Virus record (IMG/VR): IMGVR_UViG_3300048925_000246
Span: 1 to 33,854 of that record
DNA: 33,854 bases
Source of the DNA: a virus
Reading direction: 5' to 3' (one strand)
Shown: positions 13,986 to 22,895 of the stretch, piece by piece
Position numbering within the stretch: the first letter of the stretch is position 1
Layout: each line of letters begins with the position of its first letter
Made by a program: the position numbers and the translations under genes
The notes under the pieces: model-generated
The model's input: only the letters and a program-made list of their open reading frames with translations
What the model was told of the DNA's origin: nothing
The model's database searches: none

Positions 13986-14537
13986 ATGGCTCGTCGAGTG
14001 GAGTATTTCGGTGAGCCGGTCCTGACGCTTGCCCAGGTGGCGTTCCAGTGCCGTGTTGAGCCGGAGGACATGGCGCCTGAGTTGATCGAGCAAATCATCA
14101 TCCCTGGCGTCACCGCTCAATGCGAGTCAAAAACGGGTGCGGCTATTCGGGGCGCTGTGTACGAGGAGGAGTGGCCAGCGGATCGGCAGGGTGGTCATGC
14201 GCTGGATGTCGGCCAGGCGAGCGAGATTGTTTCGGTGTTCGCCCTGCAGGCCAGTGGCAGTTGGGTGGAGCAGGTCGGTCCTTTCGACCTGCGGCGGGAT
14301 CAGCGGGAAAGCTTTCTGCACTTCCCAGCAGGTCGGCCTGCTGGGCGGCTGCGGATCCGGTACAAGGCAGCGCTTGATGTTGACTTGCATCCGGGCGTAC
14401 GCAACTGGTTGTTGATGGCGGCGGCGACGATCTACCGACACCCCGAGGTATTTCTTGTCGCGCAGACGCTGGCCGAACTGCCCTCGACATTCCTTGATCA
14501 CCTGGTTGCGGATATCACCGTTCCTCCGAGGTTCTGA
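13986..14537 (+). CDS. Head-tail connector (phiE125 gp8 / gp6-like adaptor)
   Basis: The 183-residue protein begins MARRVEYFGEPVLTLAQV and has the adaptor pattern: an N-terminal segment with 'hEPVTLAQVAFQCRV'-type residues, a helix around EDMAPELIEQIIIPG, a beta-rich middle (PFDLRRDQRESFLHFPAG), then a helical C-terminus (VRNWLLMAAATIYRHPE). This corresponds to phiE125 gp8/HK97 gp6-like adaptors that dock on the portal. Its place immediately before the head-closure gene supports this. Confidence 0.8.
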   Translation: MARRVEYFGEPVLTLAQVAFQCRVEPEDMAPELIEQIIIPGVTAQCESKTGAAIRGAVYEEEWPADRQGGHALDVGQASEIVSVFALQASGSWVEQVGPFDLRRDQRESFLHFPAGRPAGRLRIRYKAALDVDLHPGVRNWLLMAAATIYRHPEVFLVAQTLAELPSTFLDHLVADITVPPRF

Positions 14538-14539
14538 AT

Positions 14540-14902
14540 ATGGCCATGCGCGAACCGAGTGCCGGCGAGTTAGACCGTCGCATCTTGTTGCGATTGCGGT
14601 CTGACATACCCGCCCAGGACCTGGGGCTAGATTCGGTGTTCACCGATCAGAAAAAACGGTGGGCAAAGATCGAGCCGGTTGGAACTGCTGTTTATGCAAA
14701 CGGTGTTCAGACGGACGTGAAAATCACGCATCGGATCATCTTTTACTACCTGAAAGGCATGAGCGAGGCACATGAGGTCGTGCACGGTAATTCCATTTAT
14801 CGAGTGCGCCGCGTTGCCGATATGAATGGCGCCCGACGCTTCACGATGCTGGAGGTGGAAGAGTTGGGCACCCTCAAAACCGGCGGAGGCATCTATGTCT
14901 AA
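14540..14902 (+). CDS. Head closure / head-tail joining protein (SPP1 gp16-like)
   Basis: The 120-residue protein opens with EPSAGELDRRILLRLRSD and is beta-rich; the motif KKRWAKIEPVG, the HRIIFYYLKG strand and the HGNSIYRVRRVADMN pattern match the phage head-tail joining family (PF05521), which closes the portal channel after packaging. A second ATG lies two codons downstream, so the exact start is uncertain. It overlaps the following gene by 8 bp. Confidence 0.85.
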   Translation: MAMREPSAGELDRRILLRLRSDIPAQDLGLDSVFTDQKKRWAKIEPVGTAVYANGVQTDVKITHRIIFYYLKGMSEAHEVVHGNSIYRVRRVADMNGARRFTMLEVEELGTLKTGGGIYV

Positions 14903-15416
14903 TTCGGCTTCGATAGACGGCTACTTGCACATTGAGGGTTATAACAACCTGCCGCGCGATATTTTCGATAAGCGAAAAATTCGTGCCGGGATGCGCAAGG
15001 CCGGGCGGTTGGTGATGCAACGAGCACAGATGAATCTTGCACTCGCTCGAGGAGAGGAGGGATACCCGGTCAACCGCACCGGGGCGACATTGGAGTCGAT
15101 CACCTTCAAGGTGTCCCGCTCGGGTTTCCTGGTGAAGGTGGCTCCTCATAAGACCAGCAGAATGGAGGAGTACTACCCGGCCTACCTGCACTACGGGGTG
15201 AAGAAAGGCTCACGGCTCGGCAAGCTGGCACCTGGCAAAGGCAAGGGTAAATCCAACCGGCGCGCCGCCGGCGCACGTGCAGCAGCTCTTGCTGCGCGAG
15301 CTGCTGGTGAATGGCGGATCAAACCCCGCGACAACTACATGGCCGACGCACTGCAGGACTCCAAGTCCGAAGTGCAAGCCATTCTCTCTGCGGCGTTCGC
15401 TGCGGCACTGAGCTGA
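14895..15416 (+). CDS. HK97 gp10-like tail-completion protein
   Basis: GGAGG 5 nt upstream fixes the ATG at 14895 inside the end of the head-closure gene. The 173-residue protein has an N-terminal basic helix (KRKIRAGMRKAGRLVMQRAQ) and the family-typical GYPVNRTGATLESITFKVS and PAYLHYGVKKG, followed by a Lys/Ala-rich low-complexity insert (about 115-140) and a C-terminal helix. gp10-like proteins sit at the head-tail interface. The basic insert is longer than usual as I remember the family. Confidence 0.8.
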   Translation: MSNSASIDGYLHIEGYNNLPRDIFDKRKIRAGMRKAGRLVMQRAQMNLALARGEEGYPVNRTGATLESITFKVSRSGFLVKVAPHKTSRMEEYYPAYLHYGVKKGSRLGKLAPGKGKGKSNRRAAGARAAALAARAAGEWRIKPRDNYMADALQDSKSEVQAILSAAFAAALS

Positions 15417-15459
15417 CCCCAGCCAGTATTTTTTGGCACCTCTAACGCTGGAACACACG

Positions 15460-16053
15460 ATGAAAATCAGTCTGATCGTCGCGCAGCTGCGTGCGTATTG
15501 TCCTGCCTTTTCCGCCAGGGTATCGGCGGGTATTGATTGGGATGCGGTGGCCAGCAGCGCAAAGCTGAGTCATCCCTCGGCCTACGTGATCGCCGCCGGT
15601 GACGACGCATCCGCCAACGATGTGGATAACGCCATACGCCAGGATATTACCGACCTGTTTGACGTGATCCTGGTGCTCGATAGCACCGACGAGCGTGGCC
15701 AGGAGGCTGCAGATCTGCTGCACGATTTGCGTGCGAGCTTGTGGAAAGCGTTGGTGGGCTGGAAGCCCAGCACCGAATACGACCCGATCGAGTACGGCGG
15801 TGGAAGTTTGATCTTCATCAACCGCGCCCGTGTTGTGTACCGCTTCAGCTTTGAGGCCGCGTTTCAACTGGGACGCAATCGGGCATCCGAACCTGCTGAA
15901 ACCTGGGAGGAGTGGAAACTTGACGGCCTCCCCGCGTTTGAGGGCATGGATGTCAATGTCGATTTTATCGAGCCCTCTGACCCCAACCTACAAGCGCCCG
16001 GCCCTGATGGCCGGATCGACGCGCAGTTTTCCGTAGAACTTCCCCAACCGTAA
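15460..16053 (+). CDS. Tail terminator-like protein (gp37-type)
   Basis: The start at 15460 (MKISLIVAQLRAYCPAF) has only a weak ribosome-binding site; a non-ATG start 27 bp upstream is less likely. The 197-residue protein contains AYVIAAGDDASAND, the central DLFDVILVLDSTDERGQEAADLLHDLR and a C-terminal FRFSFEAAFQLG-like strand (VYRFSFEAAFQLG), matching the phage tail terminator family that caps the tail tube and sheath. Position between gp10-like and sheath genes agrees. Confidence 0.75.
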   Translation: MKISLIVAQLRAYCPAFSARVSAGIDWDAVASSAKLSHPSAYVIAAGDDASANDVDNAIRQDITDLFDVILVLDSTDERGQEAADLLHDLRASLWKALVGWKPSTEYDPIEYGGGSLIFINRARVVYRFSFEAAFQLGRNRASEPAETWEEWKLDGLPAFEGMDVNVDFIEPSDPNLQAPGPDGRIDAQFSVELPQP

Positions 16054-16064
16054 GAGGATTTCTC

Positions 16065-16283
16065 ATGTCCCGCATCACTGTGTACCCGGCTGAGGGCCGG
16101 AAGACCCCGGATCCGGAGGCCGGTGATTATTTGCCGCCCGAAGGCCGTGCAGTTCCTCGCAACACCTACTGGTTGCGGCGCTTGAGTGACCATGACGTCA
16201 CTGAACAGGCACCGAAGAAAACCAGGGCCACCACCAAACCTGCCGCCGATGTCGTCGCGGCTGAACCTGGGAGCGCTGAGTAA
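16065..16283 (+). CDS. DUF2635 protein of Mu-like tail module (72 aa)
   Basis: The protein MSRITVYPAEGRKTPDPEAG continues with LPPEGRAVPRNTYWLRRLSD, the hallmark of DUF2635, a small protein placed immediately before the sheath gene in Mu-like tails. The C-terminal 25 residues are Ala/Lys-rich. GAGGA lies 8 nt before the ATG. Its TAA overlaps the sheath ATG (TAATG), giving tight coupling. Function is unknown; the conserved position suggests a tail structural or assembly role. Confidence 0.85.
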   Translation: MSRITVYPAEGRKTPDPEAGDYLPPEGRAVPRNTYWLRRLSDHDVTEQAPKKTRATTKPAADVVAAEPGSAE

Positions 16284-17779
16284 TGAGTGAAGTCAGCTTT
16301 AACAATATTCCCAGTGACATTCGGGTGCCTCTGTTCTATGCCGAAGTAGACAACAGCCAGGCGAACAACGCGACATCCAGCATGGCGCGCCTCATCGTCG
16401 CCCAAGTCAATGACGACTCGGTTGCCGAGGAAATCGGACAGTTGACCTTAGTCTCCAGCCTCGGGTTGGCCAAAAGTATTGGCGGCGTGGGCTCGATGCT
16501 GGCACAGATGTACGAAACCTGGCGCTTGAGCGATCCCGCTGGCGAGGTCTGGTGCTTGCCTGTTAAAGGCCTGGGCACCAAGGCCACTGGCACAGTCACC
16601 ATCACCGGCGCTGTTACCGCTGGTGGGGTGATCAATCTGTACATCGGCGGAGCTCGTGTACGCGCTACAGTGGCGACTGGTGCCAGTCCCACGGTGGCAG
16701 CCGCAGCACTGGTAACAGCCATCAATGCTGCTGGACTGGCCGTCACCGCTGCAGCAACTGCCGGTGTCGTCACCCTGACCTGTAAATGGTCGGGTGACAG
16801 CGGCAACGACATTGCGCTGCAGCTCAATCGGCTTGGCCGCAACAATGGCGAAACTACCCCCGCAGGCTTGACTGTGGTGCTTGCGGCCATGGCTGGCGGC
16901 GTCGGGTCGCCTGATGTGACCGCGGCTCAAGCGAGTCTTGGTGATGAGCCTTTCGAGTTCATCTGTGCGCCCTGGTCGGATACGACCTCGCTGGATGCCT
17001 GGAAGGAATTTATGGGCGATTCCAGCGGTCGCTGGAGCTGGGCCAAACAAATCTATGGCCATGTGTATGCCGCGAAACGCGGAACGTTGGGTTCTCTGGT
17101 TGCGTTCGGATCGGCGCGTAACGATGAGCACGTCACGGTGCACGGGTTCGAGGCTCTTGTGCCGGATCCATTTTGGAAAGTGGCAGCGGGCTATGCGGCG
17201 CGCCAGGCAGTCTTTATTTCCGCTGATCCGGCTAGACCCACACAGACTGGGGAGCTGACCGGCGTTAACCCTGCGCCGGCGGGTAGCCGTTTTTTGCTAC
17301 TTGAGCGGCAATCGCTGCTGACGCACGGTGTCGCCACGGCTTACTACGGTGGCGGTGCAGTACGCATCGAGCGCGCAATCACCACTTATCAGCGTAATGC
17401 GTTTGATCAAAGCGATGATTCGTACCTGGACAGTGAGACGTTGCACACCTCTGCCTATGTCATCAACTTCCTGAAAACGCGGGTCACCAGCAAGTATGGC
17501 CGTCACAAGCTGGCCGACGACAGTACCCGCTTTGGTGCCGGCCAGGCGATCGTGACCCCGTCCGTTATCCGCGCCGAACTGGTCGCGGGTTATTACGCGC
17601 TGGAGCAGTTGGGCATTGTCGAGAACGCTGACGCGTTCGCCGAAAACCTGATCGTCACGCGATCCTTGAGCAACCCCAACCGGGTCAACGTCCTGTATCC
17701 GCCGGACCTGATCAATCAGTTGCGCATCTTCGCGCTGCAGTATCAGTTCCGCCTGCAGTACGCCGCCGACGCCGCGTGA
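16283..17779 (+). CDS. Contractile tail sheath protein (Mu gpL-like)
   Basis: The 498-residue protein starts MSEVSFNNIPSDIRVPLFYAE, the typical Mu-type sheath beginning that inserts into neighbouring subunits. An internal Ala/Thr/Gly-rich domain (about 95-200) is followed by the conserved core (WKEFMGDSSGRWSWAKQIYGH, DPFWKVAAGYAARQA, GGAVRIERAITTYQRNAF) and the C-terminal handshake region (RVNVLYPPDLINQLRIFALQY). It polymerises around the tube and contracts to drive it through the envelope. Presence of this gene makes the virion a myovirus despite an HK97-like head. Confidence 0.95.
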   Translation: MSEVSFNNIPSDIRVPLFYAEVDNSQANNATSSMARLIVAQVNDDSVAEEIGQLTLVSSLGLAKSIGGVGSMLAQMYETWRLSDPAGEVWCLPVKGLGTKATGTVTITGAVTAGGVINLYIGGARVRATVATGASPTVAAAALVTAINAAGLAVTAAATAGVVTLTCKWSGDSGNDIALQLNRLGRNNGETTPAGLTVVLAAMAGGVGSPDVTAAQASLGDEPFEFICAPWSDTTSLDAWKEFMGDSSGRWSWAKQIYGHVYAAKRGTLGSLVAFGSARNDEHVTVHGFEALVPDPFWKVAAGYAARQAVFISADPARPTQTGELTGVNPAPAGSRFLLLERQSLLTHGVATAYYGGGAVRIERAITTYQRNAFDQSDDSYLDSETLHTSAYVINFLKTRVTSKYGRHKLADDSTRFGAGQAIVTPSVIRAELVAGYYALEQLGIVENADAFAENLIVTRSLSNPNRVNVLYPPDLINQLRIFALQYQFRLQYAADAA

Positions 17780-17796
17780 CGGATCGAATAACCATG

Positions 17797-17819
17797 GCCC
17801 GCCACGTGCGGGCTTTTTT
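17797..17819 (+). terminator. Intrinsic terminator-like hairpin between sheath and tube genes
   Basis: GCCCGC, loop CACGT, GCGGGC, then six T. It may tune the ratio of sheath to downstream tail messages or stabilise the sheath mRNA 3' end. Confidence 0.8.
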
Positions 17820-17833
17820 GTAGGAGTAAGGCC

Positions 17834-18181
17834 ATGGGCCAGAAAGTCGCCGGCACCGTCTACATCAAGGCGGACGGTATCCAGTTCACAACGACGGGTG
17901 GTGTGGAATGCCCGCTGAGTGACGTTAAGCGCGAATCCGTAGCGCCAGGTTTTTTCAAGGAAGAGGATCTGGTGGCCTATGTGAAAGCCACCATCGTTCA
18001 TTCCCCTGACTTGCCCATCAAGCAAATCACGACCGCCACGGACCAGACCATTACCGTCGAGTTCAAGAACGGTGGCGTTTACGTATTGTCAGGCGCCTAC
18101 GTCATCGGAGAGCCGGTGTCGAAGGGTGATGACGGGACCATCGACATCCAATGGGATGGCACCAAGGGAGGTTGGCAATGA
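17834..18181 (+). CDS. Tail tube protein (Mu gpM-like)
   Basis: The 115-residue protein begins MGQKVAGTVYIKADGIQF and is beta-rich with VECPLSDVKRESVAPGFFKEED and a C-terminal GEPVSKGDDGTIDIQWDG, the pattern of the Mu-like tail tube family. It forms the inner tube that passes DNA. TAGGAG and TAAGG precede the start. Its stop overlaps the chaperone ATG (ATGA). Confidence 0.9.
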   Translation: MGQKVAGTVYIKADGIQFTTTGGVECPLSDVKRESVAPGFFKEEDLVAYVKATIVHSPDLPIKQITTATDQTITVEFKNGGVYVLSGAYVIGEPVSKGDDGTIDIQWDGTKGGWQ

Positions 18182-18474
18182 GCGAAATCGTAAAGCTGTC
18201 CGCGCCCATTGAGGCCCACGGCGCGCAATTGAGTGAGCTGACCATTCGCCGACCTACTCCGCAGGAAGCCAGGGCCATCAAGGCGTTGCCCTACAAGATC
18301 GACAAGGATGAAGCCGTATCGATCGATCTGGACATCGCCGCCAAATACATCGTCGTTTGCGCGGGCATTCCATCGTCCTCGGTCAACCAACTGGACCTGG
18401 CTGACCTGAACAGCCTCAGTTGGCAGATTGCTGGTTTTTTCATGACGCCGGCATCTGCGACCTTGACGGCCTGA
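18178..18474 (+). CDS. Tail assembly chaperone, short form (Mu gp41-like)
   Basis: The 98-residue product starts MSEIVKLSAPIEAHGAQLSE and has the gp41-type motif TIRRPTPQEARAIKALP and the IAAKYIVVCAGI helix. Such proteins coat the tape measure during tail assembly. A GGGAGG precedes the ATG by 6 nt. In this family a fraction of ribosomes makes a longer form by -1 frameshifting; the canonical heptamer T TTT TTC occurs in frame at 18435-18441, eleven codons before the stop. Confidence 0.85.
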   Translation: MSEIVKLSAPIEAHGAQLSELTIRRPTPQEARAIKALPYKIDKDEAVSIDLDIAAKYIVVCAGIPSSSVNQLDLADLNSLSWQIAGFFMTPASATLTA

Positions 18475-18605
18475 TAGCCGTTGCCTACGACCTGGCCTAT
18501 TTCTGGAAAACGGACCCAGAGCTGGTAATGGCCAGGTCGCTGGATATCGTTCTTGAGTCTATTGCGCACGCCCAGCGCATCAACAATGTGTTGGAGGGGG
18601 AGTGA
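18420..18605 (+). CDS. Frameshift extension of tail chaperone (-1 frame, gp41/gp42-type fusion)
   Basis: The open stretch after the slip site reads HDAGICDLDGLIAVAYDLAYF and ends ...NNVLEGE. It lies in the -1 frame relative to the short chaperone and overlaps it by 55 bp, without a convincing ribosome-binding site of its own. Slippage at 18435-18441 would fuse 88 residues of the short form to 54 residues here, giving about 142. This T-extension normally recruits tape measure and tube protein. The frame continues to the tape measure start, which overlaps its stop codon (TGATG). The listed first base is only the frame's first ATG; translated extension begins at 18441. Confidence 0.8.
   Translation: MADCWFFHDAGICDLDGLIAVAYDLAYFWKTDPELVMARSLDIVLESIAHAQRINNVLEGE
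18435..18441 (+). promoter_or_regulatory. Programmed -1 ribosomal frameshift site T TTT TTC
   Basis: In the chaperone frame the codons are GGT TTT TTC, so the preceding T with TTT TTC forms a canonical X XXY YYZ slippery heptamer. A shift by -1 enters the downstream frame directly. Conserved use of such shifts between tail genes is well established across long-tailed phages. Confidence 0.8.
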
Positions 18606-20524
18606 TGGCAGATAAGTTTCAGCTCAAGGCGTTGATCACCGGCGTTGATAAACTTTCGCCTATGTTGGCTGGCGCCCGCAAAAACGTCGCCGCGTTCCGT
18701 AAGGGGCTGGAGAAAACCGGCCTTGGCAAGATTGGGTTCAGCGATGTTGTGACTGGCGGCGTATTGGCTGCACCCTTTGTCGCGGGTGCCAAAGCGGCCA
18801 TTGATTTTGAGTCGCAGATGGCAGGCGTGAAGAAGGTTGTTAACTTCGACACGCCGCAACAGTTCAAGCAGATGGGGGATGATATTGGACGAATGTCCGA
18901 CCGCTTGCCGATGGCTGCTGGCGACATTGCCAAAATTGTAGCGGCGGGCGGGCAGGCGGGTTTTGCCCGTGAAGAGCTGCTGGGCTTTGCTGAGTCTGCG
19001 GTGAAGATGGGGATTGCGTTCGACCAGACCGCTGAGCAAAGCGGCGACATGATGGCTACGTGGCGAACCGCGTTCAGGATGACCCAGGAAAGCGCAATTC
19101 GCCTGGCCGATCAAATCAACTACCTGGGTAATACGGGGCCAGCCAACGCACAGAAGGTCTCGGGGATCGTCACGGAAGTAGGGGCCCTGGGGGAGGTCGC
19201 GGGTCTGTCAGCCGCTCAGGTCGCGGCGCTCGGGGCGACGATGGCCGGTGTCGGCGTGAAACAAGATGTGGCAGCTACAGGCATCAAAAACTTCATGCTG
19301 TCGTTGACCAAGGGTACTGCAGCGACCAAGAGTCAGTCGCTCGCTTTTAAGTCGTTGCGCCTGGACTCAAAAAGCGTTGCCGAGGGGATGCAGAAGGATG
19401 CCCAAAAAACGCTACTGGATGTCCTCACGCGCATCTCAATGGTGGATGCCGCCAAGCGCCCGGCCCTGTTAACCGAGTTGTTCGGCAGTGAGTCGGTAGC
19501 GGCTATTACGCCCTTACTCACAAACCTCGAACTGTTGCGCACGAACCTGCTGAAGGTGGGGGATGCCACCAAGTATGCCGGTTCGATGGAAAAGGAGTAC
19601 CAATCAAGGGCAGACACGACGGCAAACAACCTGCAGCTGTTACGCCAAAGCGTCGACGGTGTCGCACGAGCGTTGGGGAGCGCGTTACTCCCAGGTATCA
19701 ACTCGGTGGTGGATGCACTTCGGCCAATGATCGTTCAGGTCGCTGAGTTTGTTCAGGCCAATCCTCAACTGGTCAAAGGCCTGGCGGTTGCAGGTGTCGC
19801 GTTCACAGCGCTTCGTGCAGGCGTTTTTGCTGCGACCGTGGCTGTGCGGGTGCTGGGTGTCGCCTTCGCTGCCACCCCGATCGGCATTATTGCGGTAGCG
19901 ATCGCGGCGGCGGCAGGCTTGATCGTCGCCAACTGGGCGACCGTTGGACCGTTCTTCACGGCGTTGTGGGATCTGATCAAGGCTTACACCACTCCCTTCA
20001 TTGACTTCATGAAATCGGTTTTTGGTTGGACGCCTATGGCACTGATCATTAAAAACTGGACGCCGATCACGGAGTTTTTCAAGAAGTTGTGGGAGGACAT
20101 CCAGCCCTACATTCAGCCGATTCTGAAGCTGTTTGGCATGGAAGACGGTGGCGTCGGGTTGACCGCGAAGGTCCAGCAGCAGGCCGAGGCACAGCGCATT
20201 CGCAATGCTGGGGTGGGTGGCGGTACAGGTGCGTTCGTGATGGCGAATGCACCGCAGACAATACGCAGTCAACAGGCCCAGCGTAACGCGAGCCAGACGG
20301 GGCTGGATCCGAATCAGTTGCTGCGTGTCCCCGGCTTACCTGCCCCCGGCTCACTGCTCCAGCAGACGGCAGCAGCGAACAAAACGCAGCTAAACGGTGA
20401 GCTGGTGATGCGCTTTCAAAACGCTCCGCCGGGGTTGCGGGTTGACCCGGCTAAAACCAGCCAGCCAGGGCTTTCCATTACACCAAAGGTCGGCTATCGG
20501 TCCTTGTCGGGAGATGCACCATGA
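18605..20524 (+). CDS. Tail tape measure protein (TP901-core type)
   Basis: I use the ATG at 18605, which overlaps the stop of the chaperone extension and follows GGAGG closely. The 639-residue protein has the tape measure core: KAAIDFESQMAGVKKVVNF, IAKIVAAGGQAGFAREELL, GIAFDQTAEQSGDMMATWR, NYLGNTGPANAQKVSGIVTEVGA-like segment and GVKQDVAATGIKNFM. Central hydrophobic stretches (about 395-455, including VAIAAAAGLIVANW) are probable membrane-entry segments. It sets tail length; at roughly 1.5 angstrom per residue, the tail would be near 95 nm (inference). The C-terminus is Gln/Pro-rich and flexible. Confidence 0.92.
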   Translation: MADKFQLKALITGVDKLSPMLAGARKNVAAFRKGLEKTGLGKIGFSDVVTGGVLAAPFVAGAKAAIDFESQMAGVKKVVNFDTPQQFKQMGDDIGRMSDRLPMAAGDIAKIVAAGGQAGFAREELLGFAESAVKMGIAFDQTAEQSGDMMATWRTAFRMTQESAIRLADQINYLGNTGPANAQKVSGIVTEVGALGEVAGLSAAQVAALGATMAGVGVKQDVAATGIKNFMLSLTKGTAATKSQSLAFKSLRLDSKSVAEGMQKDAQKTLLDVLTRISMVDAAKRPALLTELFGSESVAAITPLLTNLELLRTNLLKVGDATKYAGSMEKEYQSRADTTANNLQLLRQSVDGVARALGSALLPGINSVVDALRPMIVQVAEFVQANPQLVKGLAVAGVAFTALRAGVFAATVAVRVLGVAFAATPIGIIAVAIAAAAGLIVANWATVGPFFTALWDLIKAYTTPFIDFMKSVFGWTPMALIIKNWTPITEFFKKLWEDIQPYIQPILKLFGMEDGGVGLTAKVQQQAEAQRIRNAGVGGGTGAFVMANAPQTIRSQQAQRNASQTGLDPNQLLRVPGLPAPGSLLQQTAAANKTQLNGELVMRFQNAPPGLRVDPAKTSQPGLSITPKVGYRSLSGDAP

Positions 20525-21780
20525 GTGAGTGGCGTGACCGAAAACAGGCCGCATCCTTTCGTGGGGTTCCGTTTTGGGTTGATACAGACCGGGTTCCCGT
20601 GGGCCGGCGCACGCAGGTTCATGAGTACCCCCAGCGTGATCAGCCTTACACGGAGGATATGGGGCGCCAGACACGCAAATACCGGTTTTCCGGATTTGTC
20701 GTGGGTGACGACTGCTTGTCGCAACGTGATCGCCTGCTGACCGCGCTGGACAAACCGGGCACGGGCGAGTTGGTTCACCCCTGGTTTGGCCGGCTGACGG
20801 TTACAGCGGGGGAGTGTGAGGTTTCTCACGCGCGGGATGAGGGGGGCATGGTTCGCTTCGCGCTGGAGTTCATCGACGGCACGTTGGAGTTTCCAGTCCA
20901 GGCCCCTAATACCAAACAGCAACTGGTCAAACAGCAGGATTCTTTGCTGGAGTCTATACAGGGCCGATTCAGCACAGCGATGTCCTCCGTCAACTTGGCC
21001 GGGCAGCGAGCGCGGGCATTGCGCACTGCGCTGTCAGGCGTGTACGCCTTTGGCATCAATTTCTTGAAGCCTATGACGTCGTTAGCGTCGGATCTAGACG
21101 CTTTCGTCGATGCCCTGCTGAATGCGCCGGATGCGTTCGCGGCGAGCTTGTTGAGTGATCAGGTTCGCTTGGAAAGAACATTCGACGGCTACGGCGCCGG
21201 CAGTCAGTTGAAGAGCAGCCAGGCCATGGCGGAGGCAATACCGGCGCTTGAAACTGGGGCGCCTGTGACGTCGACCGCCGATGAAGCTGCGATTCAGGCG
21301 GCGGTCATCGGACTGATCCAAGACGCTGCCATTCTGGGCCTGGTGCTGGACATGGCAGAGGTGCCCATTGCTGATGTGTCCAGTTCTGGCCAGGCCGCTA
21401 GCGTGGCTGCCCAGCTGGGTGAGCAGGGGCTGACGACGGTAGCGGGTGAGGCCGAGTTGACCAGTGTCCCGGTCGCTGACGACATTCTTGAATTGCGTGA
21501 TGCAATCAGCGAGGCCGTATGGGCCGTTGCCGCCGATAGCGCTCCGGATCACTTCAGCGTCCTCAGTGATGCACGGCTACGCCTAGATCGCCATTTGACC
21601 GAGGTTGCCCGCAGTGGTGTGTGGTTGCGCGCCTACACCCCACGGCAAACGGTTCCGTCGCTTGTTCTCGCTTACAGCCTTTACGGCGATGCGCTGCGCG
21701 GCGCTGAGATTGTTTCGCGCAACCGCATCCGTCATCCCGGCTTCGTGCCGGCCACTGAGCTACAAGTCGCCAAGAGCTGA
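20521..21780 (+). CDS. DNA circularisation N-like baseplate protein (Mu gp43-like)
   Basis: The 419-residue protein starts MSEWRDRKQAASFRGVPFWV, the DNA_circ_N domain signature, continuing with RTQVHEYPQRDQPYTEDMGRQ and a GELVHPWFGRL motif. The remainder is Ala-rich and helical. In Mu the equivalent gp43 (N) belongs to the tail tip/baseplate; the name refers to old genetic data. It overlaps the tape measure by ATGA and precedes the gp44-like gene. Confidence 0.88.
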   Translation: MSEWRDRKQAASFRGVPFWVDTDRVPVGRRTQVHEYPQRDQPYTEDMGRQTRKYRFSGFVVGDDCLSQRDRLLTALDKPGTGELVHPWFGRLTVTAGECEVSHARDEGGMVRFALEFIDGTLEFPVQAPNTKQQLVKQQDSLLESIQGRFSTAMSSVNLAGQRARALRTALSGVYAFGINFLKPMTSLASDLDAFVDALLNAPDAFAASLLSDQVRLERTFDGYGAGSQLKSSQAMAEAIPALETGAPVTSTADEAAIQAAVIGLIQDAAILGLVLDMAEVPIADVSSSGQAASVAAQLGEQGLTTVAGEAELTSVPVADDILELRDAISEAVWAVAADSAPDHFSVLSDARLRLDRHLTEVARSGVWLRAYTPRQTVPSLVLAYSLYGDALRGAEIVSRNRIRHPGFVPATELQVAKS

Positions 21781-21782
21781 TT

Positions 21783-22895
21783 ATGGATCAATCCAATATC
21801 GTCACCCTAAGCGCTGGCGGGTACGACTACGCCGGGTGGAAATCTGTGCGGATCAGTGCCGGCCTGGAGCGCCAGGCCCGCGACTTTGAGTTGGGCATCA
21901 CCTGGAGCTGGCCAGGCGGTGGTGATGTGCCGGTACGCATCAAACCGGGTGAAGCGGTCGAGGTGCGGATCGGCAGAGAGTTGATCCTGACGGGGTATGT
22001 GTCATCAGCCCCCGTTCAGTACGATGGCCGGGCCGTCAATCTGTCGATCTCGGGAAAGTCACGGACAGGCGACTTGGTTGACTGCGCTGCGATCAATACT
22101 CCTGGTCAATGGCGCGCCCAGAGCGTGCAGAGCATCGTTGCCGCACTGGCGGGTGAGTACGGGATCACTGTTGTTGATGATTCCGGCCTGGCGCAGGCGA
22201 TCGATGACCATACGATCGAGCCCGGTGAAACGGCGTTCAAGAGCATCGACCGATTATTGACTCTGTCTCGCCTGTTCAGCACCGACGATGGTCGCGGGCG
22301 TTTGATTATCGCCTCACCAGGTAGTGCTGGCCGTGCGGCTGATCGGCTGGTGCTGGGTGAGAACATCCTGACCGGCGATGCGCAGATGGATTTCTCCAAT
22401 GTGTTCTCCCAATACGTTAGCAAGGGTCAGCGGAGTGGTACCGATACGAGCTTCGGTGTCGCTGCAACAGAGGTCGAGGCCTCGGTTACGGATGATCGAA
22501 TCGGTCGCAAACGCGTCAAGGTCATCCAACAGTCAGGTCAACTTACCCCAGCTATTGCGCGTGCGCGTGTCGTGTGGGAGCGCGCCAATGCCATCAGCAA
22601 GGCCCTGGCTGCCACCTACAAATACCAGGGCTGGCGACAGAGTAACGGCGAGCTGTGGCGGCACAACATGATTGTGCGTGTGGTGGATCCCATTATCGGT
22701 TTTGACCGGGACATGTTGATCACGGAAATCAGTTACGAGCTCGTCGAGCAAGGCACTTTTGCCACGCTCAGTGTTGCTCCACCCGATGGTTTTCTGCCCG
22801 AACCGAATGATGCCTACGAGAAGCGCAAGCTTCGCAAGGGCAAGAAAACAGACAACTTTGAATACCTCATACCAGCGGACTACAAACCCTCATGA
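21783..22895 (+). CDS. Baseplate hub protein (Mu gp44/gpP-like)
   Basis: The 370-residue protein has a beta-rich gpD/gp27-like fold: GYDYAGWKSVRISAGLERQ, RIKPGEAVEVRIGRELILTGYV, SISGKSRTGDLVDCAA (typical of phage late control/VgrG-like hubs), and TYKYQGWRQSNGELWRHNMIV near the end. It links the tube to the spike. Four residues of overlap (ATGA) join it to the spike gene. Confidence 0.9.
   Translation: MDQSNIVTLSAGGYDYAGWKSVRISAGLERQARDFELGITWSWPGGGDVPVRIKPGEAVEVRIGRELILTGYVSSAPVQYDGRAVNLSISGKSRTGDLVDCAAINTPGQWRAQSVQSIVAALAGEYGITVVDDSGLAQAIDDHTIEPGETAFKSIDRLLTLSRLFSTDDGRGRLIIASPGSAGRAADRLVLGENILTGDAQMDFSNVFSQYVSKGQRSGTDTSFGVAATEVEASVTDDRIGRKRVKVIQQSGQLTPAIARARVVWERANAISKALAATYKYQGWRQSNGELWRHNMIVRVVDPIIGFDRDMLITEISYELVEQGTFATLSVAPPDGFLPEPNDAYEKRKLRKGKKTDNFEYLIPADYKPS

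Noticed and set aside
13080-14120. Long leftward frame of 346 codons over the capsid and following genes
   Set aside because: It is a shadow of the GC-rich capsid and Glu-rich genes, with Leu/Phe/Arg runs and no ribosome-binding site.
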